In this document: positions 18,965 through 31,825 of the stretch, piece after piece
How positions within the stretch are numbered: position 1 is the stretch's first letter
Layout: each line of letters opens with the position of its first letter
Source of the DNA: Strongyloides papillosus
Lineage: Eukaryota; Nematoda; Chromadorea; Rhabditida; Strongyloididae
DNA: 64,000 nt
Direction of reading: 5' to 3'
Assembly (NCBI GenBank): GCA_005656395.1
Contig: SRSI01000031.1
Span: forward strand, 124,001 to 188,000
Notes under the pieces: model-generated
Told to the model about the DNA's origin: nothing
Database searches by the model: none
Seen by the model: only the letters and a program-made list of their open reading frames with translations
Program-made: the position numbers and the translations under genes

Positions 18965-20311
18965 TTAAGTGATATACTGAATAAAAGACTCTTCATCATC
19001 ACTTACTACATATATACGTCCATGGCAATCAGGCTCCATATGAGATTCATTTCCTGTCCATATTTGTTGATCAGATTGATATTTAACAAGTGGAATATCA
19101 TATGGAATAACCATTGATTTCCGATCTAATGTAAAAACTCCAATTTCATAATTTTTCATGACAAATGTCCCATAATCATCAATTTCACCCCAAGCAGCTT
19201 TAGAAAGATTCTGACTTCCAACTATTTGATAAATAGGTTCGTTATTACTATCGAATGCAGTGTATGTTTTTAAATGTGGTAAATAAAGCGTTCTTTTCAA
19301 ATTTTCAGAACTCCATCTATGTAAACATGGATTAATGTATTTCCCTTGTTTCTCTTTATTACGTTTAGTATATGGGAATAAATTTCCATTTCTATATCCA
19401 TTTATTGAATTTCTCACATCATCTAAAGATGGATATATAATTTTTAAGTCATTAAGACTATTTAATTGCCCATTGGTAATATTTTTGAGAAAACGGTCTA
19501 TAAGCCATTTCCTCTCCGAAATTCCCATAAACCCAATACTACTACATTGAACAACAAAATAACTAATTTCTCTTAATTTTTCTTTATTCTCTTCTAACAA
19601 TAGCTTTATCTTGTTAATACTATAGTCTTTCATAAACTTTGGTATTTTCGTATCATAGATAGAAAAAATTAAGCGATCTTTTATGTGGAGGAAACTCCAA
19701 CATTTCAAGTTGTTCATTAATGGTTGAATAGTTTCTTCAAAAAAGATTTGATTTTTATATCCAGATTCAAGATATTGAAGAAGGTCAATGAGAAACATGT
19801 CTTTACTACTTTCATAGTCATGTGCTTTTTCCTCACCTTTGGCATAATATAATGCCTGTGTGATAGAGCTCCATTCATCCTCTTCTAAATTTCCTGTCAT
19901 AATTGCAACATGTGGTCTATTTTCGTGATCAAAAAATATTGATAATTTACAATGATGTGAAGCGTATGGTTCCATAGGGACATACTTTCTTTTAATACTT
20001 TTATTTTCATGTTCTTGTTCTTTTACGGCTTTTATGATATCTCTTCCTACTCCAATAATTAACGTAGTATTCTCCAATCCAATTTTATAATTTGCATAAA
20101 TTTCATCCAAAAATGATTCATTAGCATAAAAAGTAAAGTGATACGAAAGTTTTGGTTGTAACGTAGTTATAAATTCTTTAAGACAAACACTTTTTATCTG
20201 GTTATAGTATGGAATATTTGCGAGTTTATTCAAGTGCATCCCTTGTGAAATTGTGACAATGTCATCTTGATTAGCCAGTTTGGCTTTTTTTGTCTTATGC
20301 ATATCATCCAT
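18965..20311 (-). CDS. TDP1: Tyrosyl-DNA phosphodiesterase 1
   Basis: 448 residues, one exon. TDP1 is a phospholipase-D-superfamily enzyme with two HxK...N motifs. The first is here as HHCKLSIFF (His120-Cys-Lys122) and the second as PHLKTY followed by GSQNLSKAAWG (about residues 345-375). The second matches the human motif with its SANLSKAAWG tail. The enzyme hydrolyses the 3'-phosphotyrosyl bond left by trapped topoisomerase I and acts in single-strand-break repair in the nucleus. It lacks the long disordered N-terminus of vertebrate TDP1, leaving only a short Lys-rich stretch (KTKKAKL). The start at 20311 is the first ATG of the frame. Confidence 0.95.
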   Translation of the reverse strand: MDDMHKTKKAKLANQDDIVTISQGMHLNKLANIPYYNQIKSVCLKEFITTLQPKLSYHFTFYANESFLDEIYANYKIGLENTTLIIGVGRDIIKAVKEQEHENKSIKRKYVPMEPYASHHCKLSIFFDHENRPHVAIMTGNLEEDEWSSITQALYYAKGEEKAHDYESSKDMFLIDLLQYLESGYKNQIFFEETIQPLMNNLKCWSFLHIKDRLIFSIYDTKIPKFMKDYSINKIKLLLEENKEKLREISYFVVQCSSIGFMGISERKWLIDRFLKNITNGQLNSLNDLKIIYPSLDDVRNSINGYRNGNLFPYTKRNKEKQGKYINPCLHRWSSENLKRTLYLPHLKTYTAFDSNNEPIYQIVGSQNLSKAAWGEIDDYGTFVMKNYEIGVFTLDRKSMVIPYDIPLVKYQSDQQIWTGNESHMEPDCHGRIYVVSDDEESFIQYIT

Positions 20312-20795
20312 ATTTTACTGAGACCAAACTTCTAAAATAGCAGAATTAATTCCTTCCCTAATGAACATATAATTGTGTAAAAGAAGAATTAATTTAACGA
20401 GTCATGAAATTAAGTTATACGACACTAATAAGAAAATTAATACTATATGAAGAAGAGATTCCAAAGTTCAAATATCTTAACACGAATAATATATGGAAGT
20501 AGAGTAATAACAACAATAACTTATAACTAAAATATAAATAGAATGTTTTTTAATCATTTTCACTATTGATTTTACGTTATTTTTATACCAAAGTGGAAAC
20601 AATGAAATTAAAAGTACACTTTTTTATCGATCATAAATTTTACTCATAAACTTTTTCGAAATAATTTTAGAGCATAAGGCAAAAAATATGTTTAAACAAT
20701 ATTTATGTATGTATATTTCTTAACAACAAATTTAAAAATAACTTTTAATGGAATAATTTGATTATCGGTGATTAAAATATAAGTACTCATAATTG
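20312..20795. other. Intergenic region, AT-rich
   Basis: 484 bp between the mutase stop and the TDP1 start, both minus strand. No gene or clear motif. Too wide for an operon gap of the WDR12-CIR1 type. Confidence 0.5.
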
Positions 20796-22994
20796 TTATC
20801 TGGCCTCTAATTTATCTAAAATTTCATTGGCACAGTCGGGTAACCTTGTTCCAGGTCCAAATACACATGAAACTCCGGATTTATATAATGCATCGTAATC
20901 TTGAGGGGGAATTACACCTCCTGTAATAACCATAATATCTTCACGACCTAATTTTTTCAATTCTTGGACTAATTGTGGAACTAAAGTTAAATGTCCAGCA
21001 GCTAAACTACTTGCTCCAACAACATGGACATCAGCATCTATAGCTTGTTGAGCTGCTTCTCTTGGAGTTTGGAAAAGTGGTCCAACATCAACATCAAATC
21101 CAAGATCAGCAAATCCTGTAGCTACAATTTTTGCTCCTCTATCATGACCATCTTGACCAAGTTTAGCAACCATTATTCTCGGTTGTCTTCCTTCCTTTTC
21201 AGCAAACTTTGATACTCTGTGTACTACGGCTTCAATTTCTCTTGATTGTCCAAAACTACTGATATAAGCACCAGAAACCATTCTGTTTGTGGCAGCATAA
21301 CGAGAGAAGACACTTTCCATAGCATCACTCATCTCTCCAACTGATACTCTTGCACGAGCTGCTTCTACAGCTGCTTCCATAAGATTTCCACCATTCTTAC
21401 AGCAATCAGTTATTCTTTGTATAGCTGCTTCAGCTCTAGCCTTATCTCTGGTCTCTCTTATATGTTTAAGTTTAGCGCATTGTTGACTTCTGACTTTATT
21501 ATTGTCAATTTGAAGAATTTCAATTGGGTCTTCTTTTTCAAGTTTATATTTATTGACACCAACAATAACTTCATCTCCTCTATCAATTTTAGCTTGTTTC
21601 TTGGCCGCTGCTTCTTCGATTTTTAATTTTGGCATACCACTAGCGACAGCTTTTGCCATACCACCCATTTCATCAATTTCTTTAATAATGTTATATGCTT
21701 TGTTATATAATTGATCAGTCAAACTTTCCATCATATATGAACCACCCCAAGGATCAGCTACTTTACATATACCTGTTTCCTCTTGCAAAATAATCTGTGT
21801 ATTTCTTGCAATACGTGCAGAATGTCTTGTTGGTAAACATACAGCCTCATCAAAAGCATTTGTATGAAGAGATTGTGTACCACCAAAGATTGAAGCCATA
21901 GCTTCAATAGTTGTTCTAATAACGTTGTTATATGGATCTTGAGCAGTCAAAGACCATCCAGAAGTTTGAGAATGTGTTCTTAACATAGTAGAACGTGGAT
22001 TTTTTGGATTAAATCTTTCCTTAACTAAAGTTGCCCATAACCTTCTAGCAGCTCTCATTTTAGCAATTTCCATATAAAAATTCATTGAAATTCCCCAGAA
22101 AAAGGAAAGTCTTGGAGCAAATTGATCAATATTTAATCCAGCATCTAAACCTGTTTGACAGTATTGTAATCCATCAGCAATAGTGAAAGCCATCTCTAAA
22201 GCTGCATCAGCTCCAGCCTCTTGCATATGATATCCGGAAATAGAAATAGAATTAAATTTAGGCATATGTTTTGCAGTATAAGCAAATATGTCACCAATAA
22301 TTCTCATTGATGGTTCTGGTGGATATATATAGGTATTTCTTACCATAAATTCTTTTAAAATATCATTTTGAATAGTTCCTGCTAGCAGTTTTTGATCAAC
22401 TCCTTGTTCTTCACCAGCAACAATGTACATAGCCAAAACAGGAATAACAGCTCCATTCATTGTCATAGAAACAGATATTTTATCAAGAGGAATTCCATCG
22501 AAAAGAGCTTTCATATCTTCGACTGAATCTACAGCAACACCAGCCATACCAACATCACCAGAAACACGGGGATTATCAGAATCATAACCCCTGTGTGTTG
22601 GTAAATCAAAAGCTACTGATACTCCTTGTTGACCAGCAGCAATGTTTTCTTTATAGAACTTATTAGATTCCTCTACAGTTGAAAAACCAGCATATTGTCT
22701 AATAGTCCATGGTCTTTGAGTATACATAGTTGGATATGGTCCTCTTGTGTATGGAAATTGTCCTGGTAACTCTTTGATATTGTTTGAAAAATCGCTTTTA
22801 CGATCATTAATTGTATATAATGGTTTAATATCAATTCCTTCAATTGTATGCCATATTAATGATTCAGGATCTTTTCCTTTTAGTTGCTTTCTAGCCATCT
22901 CACTCCATTGTGGATCTAATGAAACGGGTGTTGAACATGTTCTAGAAAAATGGAGAATATTTTTAGAAAAAATTGATTTATTTAGTCGAAGCAT
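20796..22994 (-). CDS. mmcm-1: Methylmalonyl-CoA mutase, mitochondrial
   Basis: 732 residues, one exon, collinear with human MUT (about 750). Residues 1-25 are basic/hydroxylated and free of acids, a mitochondrial transit peptide. The substrate barrel follows, with [15 protein letters not shown], then [19 protein letters not shown] and [15 protein letters not shown]. The C-terminal cobalamin domain has [18 protein letters not shown], where the DxHxxG histidine ligates cobalt, then GASSLAAGH and [11 protein letters not shown]. It converts (R)-methylmalonyl-CoA to succinyl-CoA with adenosylcobalamin, the last step of propionate catabolism. No key residue is missing. Neighbouring genes are functionally unrelated. 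Confidence 0.97.
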   Translation of the reverse strand: MLRLNKSIFSKNILHFSRTCSTPVSLDPQWSEMARKQLKGKDPESLIWHTIEGIDIKPLYTINDRKSDFSNNIKELPGQFPYTRGPYPTMYTQRPWTIRQYAGFSTVEESNKFYKENIAAGQQGVSVAFDLPTHRGYDSDNPRVSGDVGMAGVAVDSVEDMKALFDGIPLDKISVSMTMNGAVIPVLAMYIVAGEEQGVDQKLLAGTIQNDILKEFMVRNTYIYPPEPSMRIIGDIFAYTAKHMPKFNSISISGYHMQEAGADAALEMAFTIADGLQYCQTGLDAGLNIDQFAPRLSFFWGISMNFYMEIAKMRAARRLWATLVKERFNPKNPRSTMLRTHSQTSGWSLTAQDPYNNVIRTTIEAMASIFGGTQSLHTNAFDEAVCLPTRHSARIARNTQIILQEETGICKVADPWGGSYMMESLTDQLYNKAYNIIKEIDEMGGMAKAVASGMPKLKIEEAAAKKQAKIDRGDEVIVGVNKYKLEKEDPIEILQIDNNKVRSQQCAKLKHIRETRDKARAEAAIQRITDCCKNGGNLMEAAVEAARARVSVGEMSDAMESVFSRYAATNRMVSGAYISSFGQSREIEAVVHRVSKFAEKEGRQPRIMVAKLGQDGHDRGAKIVATGFADLGFDVDVGPLFQTPREAAQQAIDADVHVVGASSLAAGHLTLVPQLVQELKKLGREDIMVITGGVIPPQDYDALYKSGVSCVFGPGTRLPDCANEILDKLEAR

Positions 22995-23702
22995 CGGTAG
23001 GATGGAAAACTGAAAAATGACAAAATATAAAAATAATTATAGTATAAACAATAGGTTAGTACGTGCAAATAATAAGGAAAAAATTAGTTGCTGTGGAATG
23101 TGTAATGTTAACTTGAAAATATTCATAAAATATATTTGATAAAAAAGTTGGAGGGACGTTTCATTTTTAAAATTAGAAGGTAATAATGAATATTAAAATA
23201 TGCAGTGAAAAAATATTTATGTTTTTGAAAGATAAAACATTGTACTTGATATTTATACTGAATTTCTGCAGTAAATTGTTTTTTTGATTGTTTTATTATT
23301 TCTTGTTTATTATATATTTGAATTTTTGCTAGTAGATATTGGAAAAAATATTGATAACAAATCAATAATATTCAAATCATGCTATGTTAAAAATATAGAG
23401 AGTAATGAAGATCTTAAAATATATTAACCTTGAAAATAATTCTAATTAATTTAATTATTACTAATTACTTATAGTTGTGTATGCCATATTTTGGAAATTA
23501 CCAATGGATAAAAAACAATAAATTGTAAAAAGAATAAACACGAAATTACATAAATAAGAAAATCAGAAATTATAGAATGTAAAAACAAAGAAATTTATCT
23601 ATTTCTTCTTGACGTAAAGTTTTATCATTAAATTATGCCAATATAAAAAATTCGATAGGTTTACAATTTATTTTTATAAATATACCTAATAAAAATAATT
23701 TT
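22995..23702. other. Intergenic region, AT-rich
   Basis: Between the mutase start and the GGT stop. Open frames here are low-complexity and unconvincing. Confidence 0.5.
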
Positions 23703-25478
23703 TTATAAACCTTCAGGATGTTGCATACTTTTTCTACGATAATCTCCATTAGCATACACATATCCATCATCTTCAACAACAATTGCTTGAACAATACCTT
23801 CAAAACCAGGTGTAGGCTTGAATTTTTGTCCATACATCTCTTCCAAATCTTTTCTTAACTCTTCCGGTACTGGTTTTTCAAATTGTGTTACATCAGGTGT
23901 AAATTGATTATGGAGTGTTGGAGCATCAATAGCTTGTTTAATTGTTTCACCAAATATTAAATTTCTTACTATTGGTTTTGCCATAGCTGAAATAATTTTA
24001 GAACCACCTGAAGCTCCAATTACCATCTTAAGGTCACCAGTTACTTTATTATATATTACCATTGGTGACATTGAACTCATTGGTCTTTTACCAGGTTCAA
24101 TAAAATTTGTCTCAGATGGAGCAAAGCCAAATCCATTGACTTCTCCCGGTGTTGAAAAATCATCCATCTCATCATTATATAAGAATCCCAAACTTGATTG
24201 TTCAACAGCTCCAAACCATCTATTTATAGTTGATGTTGCTGAGACACCATTTCCATCACTATCCATACATGAAACATGTGAAGTTCCATGGTCTTCTTTT
24301 TGTTTTTGGAGTATACCACCGTAATAAGATGACTCTTGGGCATAGTCTTTAAATCTTGAAACAACCCAATCCGTATATTCTTTTGTTGTCAAATTTTGTG
24401 ATAAAAATTTTGACGAAGGTACAAAATCAACATCACCTAATAATGTTCTTTGTGCATAGGCAAATTTAGATGCTTCAATAAAATCATGATAAAATTTAGG
24501 GCTGTTATATAAATAATCAAGATTTCTACTTGTACTATTTTCATATAATTTTCCAAGAATTGATACAAGAAGTTGTGTAACAGTGAAAGATGATGGTGGT
24601 GGTGGACCACAAAGTACGAGACCATCAATAAAATGGTCATTAATTAATGGAACGTCATACTCAACAGGCTTATATTTTAATAAATCTTCTTTTGTTAAAA
24701 TACCTCCATTTTGTTGGATTTCTTTTATCATAATATCGGCTATTTCCCCTTTATAAAATAAGGCAACAGGATCTTGAGAATTTGCAATTATCTCAAGAGT
24801 ATTAGCAAGTTCTGGCCTTTTTATAATATCACCCATTTCGTAAACTTTATTTGTCTTGCTATTAAGCCATTTTTTCATTGATGGTAACTTTCTGAAATGA
24901 GCTTCTTTAACTTTAAGAACATCTCCAAGATACTCTGAGACAGGGAATCCGTTTCTAGCCAAATCTATTGATGGTAATATTAATTCTTTCCAACTAACTT
25001 TTCCACTACCATATTTTGTAAAACTAAGCCAATAACCATAAATTTCTCCCGGTGTAGCAATAGCTTTATAACCATATTTACTAAGCCATTCATCACCCTT
25101 ATACATATCCCTTGTAGAAGCGATTGGAGCTGTCTCTCTAGCATCAATAACTCTACATGATTTTGTTGTTTTATTGTATAATGTCATTATAAAGCCACCG
25201 CCAAGACCACTACTTTGTGGATTTGTGATTCCTAAACAAAATAATGCAGCTATACCAGAATCAATTGCATTTCCACCTTTTATTAAAATGTCTCTACCAA
25301 TTTCTGAACAAAGACCATTGTCAGTAGTAATAGCTGCTTTTTTAAACTTTCCTAACATTGTATAAGACGGATCTGGCCAGTTATATCTATACTTCTGTCC
25401 ACTTGTCCAATTTCCATAACAATCAACTAAGATTGAAATTAACAAAATAGTTGAAAAAAATTTTAGAATTAGATTCAT
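23703..25478 (-). CDS. Gamma-glutamyltransferase (GGT)
   Basis: 591 residues, one exon. N-terminal hydrophobic segment (residues 1-21, MNLILKFFSTILLISILVDC) as signal peptide or anchor. The large-subunit region contains GLGGGFIMTLYN and the RETAP segment (DARETAPIAS). The autocleavage/catalytic threonine lies in DHGTSHVSCMDSDGNGVSAT (about residue 397), the start of the small subunit. Downstream are RPMSSMSP and IGASGGSKI, the conserved Ser-rich and glycine-rich loops. The enzyme cleaves the gamma-glutamyl bond of extracellular glutathione. Length and order of motifs match the family, so it is probably active. Three Asn-x-Thr/Ser glycosylation sites are evident. No introns. Confidence 0.95.
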   Translation of the reverse strand: MNLILKFFSTILLISILVDCYGNWTSGQKYRYNWPDPSYTMLGKFKKAAITTDNGLCSEIGRDILIKGGNAIDSGIAALFCLGITNPQSSGLGGGFIMTLYNKTTKSCRVIDARETAPIASTRDMYKGDEWLSKYGYKAIATPGEIYGYWLSFTKYGSGKVSWKELILPSIDLARNGFPVSEYLGDVLKVKEAHFRKLPSMKKWLNSKTNKVYEMGDIIKRPELANTLEIIANSQDPVALFYKGEIADIMIKEIQQNGGILTKEDLLKYKPVEYDVPLINDHFIDGLVLCGPPPPSSFTVTQLLVSILGKLYENSTSRNLDYLYNSPKFYHDFIEASKFAYAQRTLLGDVDFVPSSKFLSQNLTTKEYTDWVVSRFKDYAQESSYYGGILQKQKEDHGTSHVSCMDSDGNGVSATSTINRWFGAVEQSSLGFLYNDEMDDFSTPGEVNGFGFAPSETNFIEPGKRPMSSMSPMVIYNKVTGDLKMVIGASGGSKIISAMAKPIVRNLIFGETIKQAIDAPTLHNQFTPDVTQFEKPVPEELRKDLEEMYGQKFKPTPGFEGIVQAIVVEDDGYVYANGDYRRKSMQHPEGL

Positions 25479-27531
25479 GTTATCTAAAAAATACTATAAT
25501 AAATTGTGTAAGATAATTTTGATGTCTTTAATAATCAAACAAACATTTTCTCATTGACCTTTAAAAATTTTCTAAATAAATTGTAAGTATTTTGTGTAGT
25601 AAAAAGTTTACCGAATTGTAAGGATTTTACCAACAATTAATACAAATTTTAAGGCTTTCACTGTTTTATTTGTCTATGGATTATAAAAAAAATTACAATT
25701 TTTAAGGTCATTGTTATTAAGTGGTAAAAAAAAATTCAACATCATCTTTTATGAGTAAATTTATATAATACTGATGGCATTAATCAAAAGAAGATGAGAT
25801 AATAAAAAAAGTTTGTGTAACAATAAAATGTAAAGGAGAACAATAATATAATTATTTTTAGAGAAATTTCAATGTAATTTTGAGTTTATTGAAAAGTATG
25901 TATAGTTAAAATAAAAATTGTAATAATTAAAATATAGAACAATTAACAAATTTTATTATTGTAACATCTACCAAACATTATGAAAACTTTGATCTCATTT
26001 TCCTATTTTTATGAATAATTAAAAATTTTGATCTAATTTGTTTTGATAAACATCTAATCAAATTTAAAAATCTTTTTTTGTTACATTAAGATTCTTCAAT
26101 ATTTTAAAATACAATTACGTTAAAAAACTACAATTATTATTTATAAAAACTTGATAATTTAATATCTAAGTACACAAGAGGATTGCAATTTATCTAATTA
26201 ACTCTACTTTAAAACCGATGAGATCATATATCATTTTATGATTTAATTATTATAATAAAAAAAATTTAGTGTAATATTTTTAATTTTATATGTGTATTGG
26301 TCGTGACGATAATCCTTATCTAAAGTGTTTTAAATAAAATAATAGTAACTATTGTAATAAAATGATTGCATTTTTTATTATTTAATCAAAATCACTTAAA
26401 AAGAACAACATAGTATGGAAGAAAGGTCAGAAGAATGTCACAATAAATAATTTTAAGTATATGAAAATTCGAGACAATTGAGGTACTTATTTAGATAAGC
26501 CAAAATTACCTCACGAAGAAGTTTTATTTAGATATTAAAGTAATGATGATATGAATGTGTGTGGAAAATTTTTACTTGACAGATTAGGAAACTTGAAGAT
26601 TTGTTAAACTACAAAAAAAAGATGTGTCAAAGTGTCGAACGTTATGATATTGACAGATGAAAAGTTACTTTCACTATCGAAATATATTCTTTGATACATT
26701 TTAATCAGGTACCTTGACTAAGTTGTACATTGAGTTATGTCAACGTAATATTTTATTAATAAATTTTTTTTATTTTATAACTTAAATGGTTTATGTATTT
26801 ATAATATCCATTTCAAGTTAATCATTTTTACGTAGTGTATGCTCAAGTGGTTTTATAATTACTAGATAAAACATTAAAGTATAAATTAAAAAATAAACTT
26901 TTATGTAAATAATAAATTTATTAAGATTAAACGACGTCCTTTTTTAATAAAAACAGAAGGAATATGATGAAATAAAAAGATTTATGATAGTGAATTATTA
27001 TTTTAAGAACAACAAGCTACTCATTTTATCGTTCCTTTTTGAAATGAAAATGAAATAGAGAGAAAGATAAGATAAGATGTATAGTAAATTGCCTGATTCA
27101 TTATGGTAAGTGACTTGATCGCTACCTGACAGTTTCTTTAACTTTTTCTTCTCCGTCGAGACATCTGTATGCTGTCATCAACGGAGGAAACAATGATAGA
27201 TAAAAGTAATAACGTCCAACCCAACTTCTAATTGACAGTGTTAGCCAAAACAATGGTCCTACAAAAGCAAACTCCTTAAGTAACAAAGGTCAGTTATCTT
27301 TACTTATTGATGATTACCTAAATAAATCTACATTATACCCACATACTTTATAATTGTGTAATCTCTTTTTTTCACTTTTTAAAGACGCTACTAAGATATT
27401 TAATAATTATTGCTATTAATGTAAATCTAATTTTTCTTATAAAAACTCTTTAATTAATTTCTATATTTTCTAGTAATTTTTTAAGTTGGCTAATTATTAA
27501 AAGTAATTTCTTTGAAAATAATAAATTTATC
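25479..27531. other. 2 kb intergenic region between GGT and the mucin-like gene
   Basis: No gene recognised. It contains a nested hairpin near 26480-26512 (GAGGTA CTTAT...ATAAG...TACCTC), tandem GATA sites at 27065-27078 and a stem-loop at 27151-27186. Divergent genes flank it, so it must hold both promoters. Confidence 0.45.
27065..27078 (+). promoter_or_regulatory. Tandem GATA-factor sites
   Basis: AGATAAGATAAGAT contains two overlapping AGATAAG sites, about 455 bp upstream of the mucin-like gene. GATA factors of the ELT family drive gut genes in nematodes through such motifs. Binding is inferred from sequence only. Confidence 0.4.
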
Positions 27532-30500
27532 ATGAAGAATACTCAAATTGTTTTTGCTACTTTCATCTACTTATTTGTCGCTATTTGTGCTGCACCATGG
27601 GATTATCCAGCAAATAATATCAATAGAAATAATCCAGGTATTTCTAAAAAAATAACATCTGTTGTATAAATTATTCTAGCATGGTATGCAATGCCAGGAC
27701 AAACACAACCTCAGTTTCAGAATCCATATGCTGGAAGGAATGTTGCAGCATATCCAGAAAATCTTTCCCCTAGTTTGATGCCAACAAATAACTCACCAAT
27801 TGGAAGAAAATCATCATCAGGAAGTGGATATTATGGAAATTCAAATATTAATAATCAACAACTTTTAACCAATTCACAAGATGTAAGTCCTTTCTACACA
27901 TATAATTTAGCACAATACAAAGCTCTAAATGCTTGGACTCCTTACTATAAACCCTTTTCTTTTCACTATCTATCACAACAAAATACAAATGATAATGGTA
28001 TAGTGAGAAAACGTATCCATCAAAATATTTCTGATAATAATAATATTACCACAAAACTTCCTTCCTTAGATATTAATAATATTAAGAAATTTTTGGAAAC
28101 AACTACGTTGTTATATAATTGGAAAAATTATTTAACATTAGGATAGATAAAATTTATTTCTTAACATCCTTTTTTTACTGTTATTTCACATATATTACTT
28201 TAATTTAACTTTTCATTATTATTATAATTCATCACCTTTATCATAATGTTCAATTTTTTGATAAAAACAAAATTTTTGCACATTTCACTATTGAGAAAAT
28301 ACTTATTACAAAATTTTCCTTTAATTTATATAGAATGCTGGCAGGAAAAGTTTTTCTGAAATATACTTTCCACTTTTGGCTAGACGTGAAAAACTTGCTA
28401 AAAGCTTAAAGGCTAAAAATAATGCTACTAGTACTTCTAATAGAGAAACGATATCAAAAAGTATAACACATCCTAATAAATTTACAAGAACTTTTCGTCC
28501 CACAACAATTAAACCAAAATTCTTTACAAATAAAAATGTAGGATCAAAGAAAAATATTGATGAAAATGGTTATATCAAAATAAATAAAGAATCCAAAATC
28601 GTAAGATCGAGTGTTAAACCAAAGTTTGGGCAATGGGGATTTTTTTCAACTACAAAAAAACCAACAACAACCACAACAATCCCAATTATTTCAACTAAAA
28701 AACTTAATTACAAATTTAAAAGTAAAACTCCGAAACCGTGGTATTGGACAAAACCAACTACAACTACTACAACAACAACTACTACTACAAAACCAAAAAG
28801 ACCGATTCCACACAAAAGTTGGAGTAAAAAACCATTTGTTCCTAGATTTAAATCAACATCGACAACACCAGCAATGGAAACTATAATGATTGATATTTCT
28901 ACAAAAGCAACTGTAACAGAGGCTCCTAAAACGTCTACTACAGCTGAAGCTCAAACAACAGTTACTACAACAAAAGTTCCAATAACAACTACCACAACAG
29001 AAACTCCAACAACAACAACTACCACAGCTAAAATTGCAACAACAACCACCACAACTGAAATTCCGACAACTACTACAACTGAAATGCCAACGACAGTAAC
29101 TACTACTGAAATTCCAACAACAGTTACTACAACTGTAACTCCAGTAATAGTTTCCACAACTGAAGCTGTAAATAAACTTACGGAAGAAGATTTATCAAGT
29201 GTTTCATCGAAAGCATTAGAAACCACAACTAATAAATTATCATCTACTACCATCAACACTAATAAATCACCATCAACTACTTCAATTATTAAAACAACTG
29301 ATGACACTTTAACAACAACAAAACCAACAGAAGATCAGGGATTAACAGAAGTTCTAACAACGACCATCCATACAACGACAATGAAAGATTCAACTACCTC
29401 ACCATTACGTACAACAAGAAGATCATTTAAATCAACTAAATCATTATCAGAAAAAATAGAAGATGAGATGACAAAAAATTATCAACATCGAAATAATAAA
29501 CCAATTATACCATATAACTTTCGTACAGTTGAACCAATGATAAATAGAAAGTATAAAAAATCAACACCTGATGGCACTAAATTAGTAACAGAATCAGTGG
29601 AATATACAACTCCAATATCTACTTCTTCAATAGAGTATAAGACACCAATATCTACTGCTTCAACAGAGTATAAAACACCAATATCTACTTTATCAACAAC
29701 GTCATCAAACCCATCTACAACATCAGAGTCGGAAGCTCAACCAACAACAGAAATAACAGAGGAACAATTAAAAGAAGCATTAGATAAAATTTTGGTTAGC
29801 TTATCTTTTCATTTTTACTGACTTTCACATGAAGTTTTTTTACATTTCACAAATACTAATCTTGCCTTTTACAACCTATTTAAATAATGATAACTAATTA
29901 ATTCATCATTACATTTATTTATTTATTTTATACTCACTTAAAATACTATTGTATTTAGATGATTCTTAATAACAAATAACTTTTGTTGTGAATAACCATC
30001 TTCATTAAAATTCCATCTTCACATTTCTTATAATAATATAGTCAATTAACATTAAGTAGATGTGTGTTTCTAAGTTATATACTAAATATTATATCTTGCT
30101 TAAATACTCAATGTTTTAATATTTATGTTATATCATATTACTAATATTAATACCTTTTTTCAATTTTTAAATTACCGTTTTTTCTAATTTAAAATATCTC
30201 AAAACAGCTCGGGAGAAGTGTTATTTTAAAAAAATTCCATTCTCGTGAAAGTTTACGAATATCATATTTTTAATTACAATTAACTTGAGTATTATTAAGG
30301 TTTAAAAAAATAAGATTGTTTAATCATGTCTTGTCGGTTTTTTTGTCGACAAAGACAATGAAAAATTAAAAAAATATTAGTATTTACCAAAGATATATTT
30401 GTTTTCATCACACTTTATCAAAAATAGTGGAAAAAATACATTTCACGTTGGTTATATAAATAATAATGTTATAAAATCTATACTGGGTATATATTTAAAA

Positions 30501-31638
30501 AATTATGTCCTCTCATCTTTAACAATTTAATTTTTTATACCTTAAAACAAATATAAGTCAAGAGTAAATATACGAGTTTTGTAATGGGAATAATTGAAAA
30601 TGTTAATGTTAACACTTTTCATTTTATATGTTCTTTAAATGAAACACTTTAAATTATAATCTTTTAGATTCTTAAGATTTTAAGACATAAATTTGAGGAT
30701 AATAAGGATAAAATAATAAAGGTTAATTTTAAAGGGAACGGGATTTTTTTAAAAGTTTTTAGTTATTTATTATTTCTCCCACATAATTTAATGTGTTTAA
30801 TAAATTAATTTTATTTTCTGTGTGCTGCTAACAAAGTTTTATGTTTAATAACCACCATTTTTTTGTTATAAAATTTTAATACTCTTCTTTTTTACAGCCA
30901 AATGTTGAATTAATATCTGCTATAAAAGATGTTGTGTCTAAATTCCGTCAATCTCTTGATAATGCTGGTATTCAAGATGATGTCCGTCATATGGGAAACC
31001 AAATTGAAAGTACGTTGGATGAACTTAAGTCTGGTCTTAATCGTAGTTGGTCTGCGGTCAAACAGTCTGCTGAAAATGCTGTAAAATCGACAGCTATACA
31101 AAAAATTACAAGTAGCAATTTTGAAGAAAAAGAAGAAGAAAAAACAAGCGATGAAAGACCGGAAAGCTTATCTAAAAATGAATTTTCAATTCCTAATAGT
31201 AGTAATGTAATAAATGTAGATAGAAAAAAAATTGAAAATAATACATTATATAGAAAATTTAGTAAAAAAAATAGAAATAATCAATCCTCGGTATTGGAGG
31301 TACCTCAAGAAAGTGAAGGAGAACTTCAACGTCGATTGTATCGTCCAATTCGTAATATTAAGATGAGAATGAATTAAAGACTGTATTTGATCGCATACCT
31401 TTTATTGATTTAGACACAAACTTATTTTTTATCATACACTAACAAGATCCTATTCTCTAATAATATTTTTTAACTTTCTTCAGATAAATTAGATAACTGG
31501 TTAGGAAGAGCACAAGAAGCCCTCTCTGATGACTCCGGTAGATCACATAAATCATCCTCCACCACATCATTAAGAAATATTCCTGATCCTAGAACAAGAT
31601 TTCCAAGAGGAGTTGAAGGAAATACATCTCAATTATAA
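27532..31638 (+). CDS. Secreted Thr-rich mucin-like protein, five exons
   Basis: Proposed exons: 27532-27637, 27680-27882, 28334-29794, 30898-31351 and 31484-31638, all phase-compatible; product about 792 residues. Exon 1 gives a signal peptide (MKNTQIVFATFIYLFVAICA). Exon 2 is Pro/Asn/Gly-rich. Exon 3 is dominated by Thr/Pro runs (TTTTTTTTTKPKRP, and repeats such as TTTTEIPTTTTTEMPTTVTT) and imperfect SVEYTTPISTSSIEYKTPIST repeats, typical of heavily O-glycosylated mucin domains. Exons 4-5 are different: charged and helix-prone (VELISAIKDVVSKFRQSLDN..., DKLDNWLGRAQEALSDDSG). No globular family recognised. The donor of exon 4 (C|GTAATA) is the least certain. Introns 2 and 3 are long for this genome (451 and 1,103 nt). 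Confidence 0.65.
29795..30897 (+). other. Long intron of the mucin-like gene
   Basis: 1.1 kb of A/T-rich sequence starting GTTAGC and ending TTTTTTACAG. It includes a short stem TCTTGTCG...CGACAAAGA around 30328-30355. No coding signal inside. Confidence 0.5.
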
Positions 31639-31825
31639 TAAAATTTCACCTACTTAATAATAATTTTAATATTTAATAAAACCAAAAATATTTGTTCAAT
31701 TTTTTATTTAATATATTAACTATAAAATTACAAACATAAAACTTTGTCTTATTAATTCATATTTTATTTCCATAAAATTATAAAAATATTTCGATGGAAT
31801 AAATTCGCTTTAAACTGGTAAAAAT

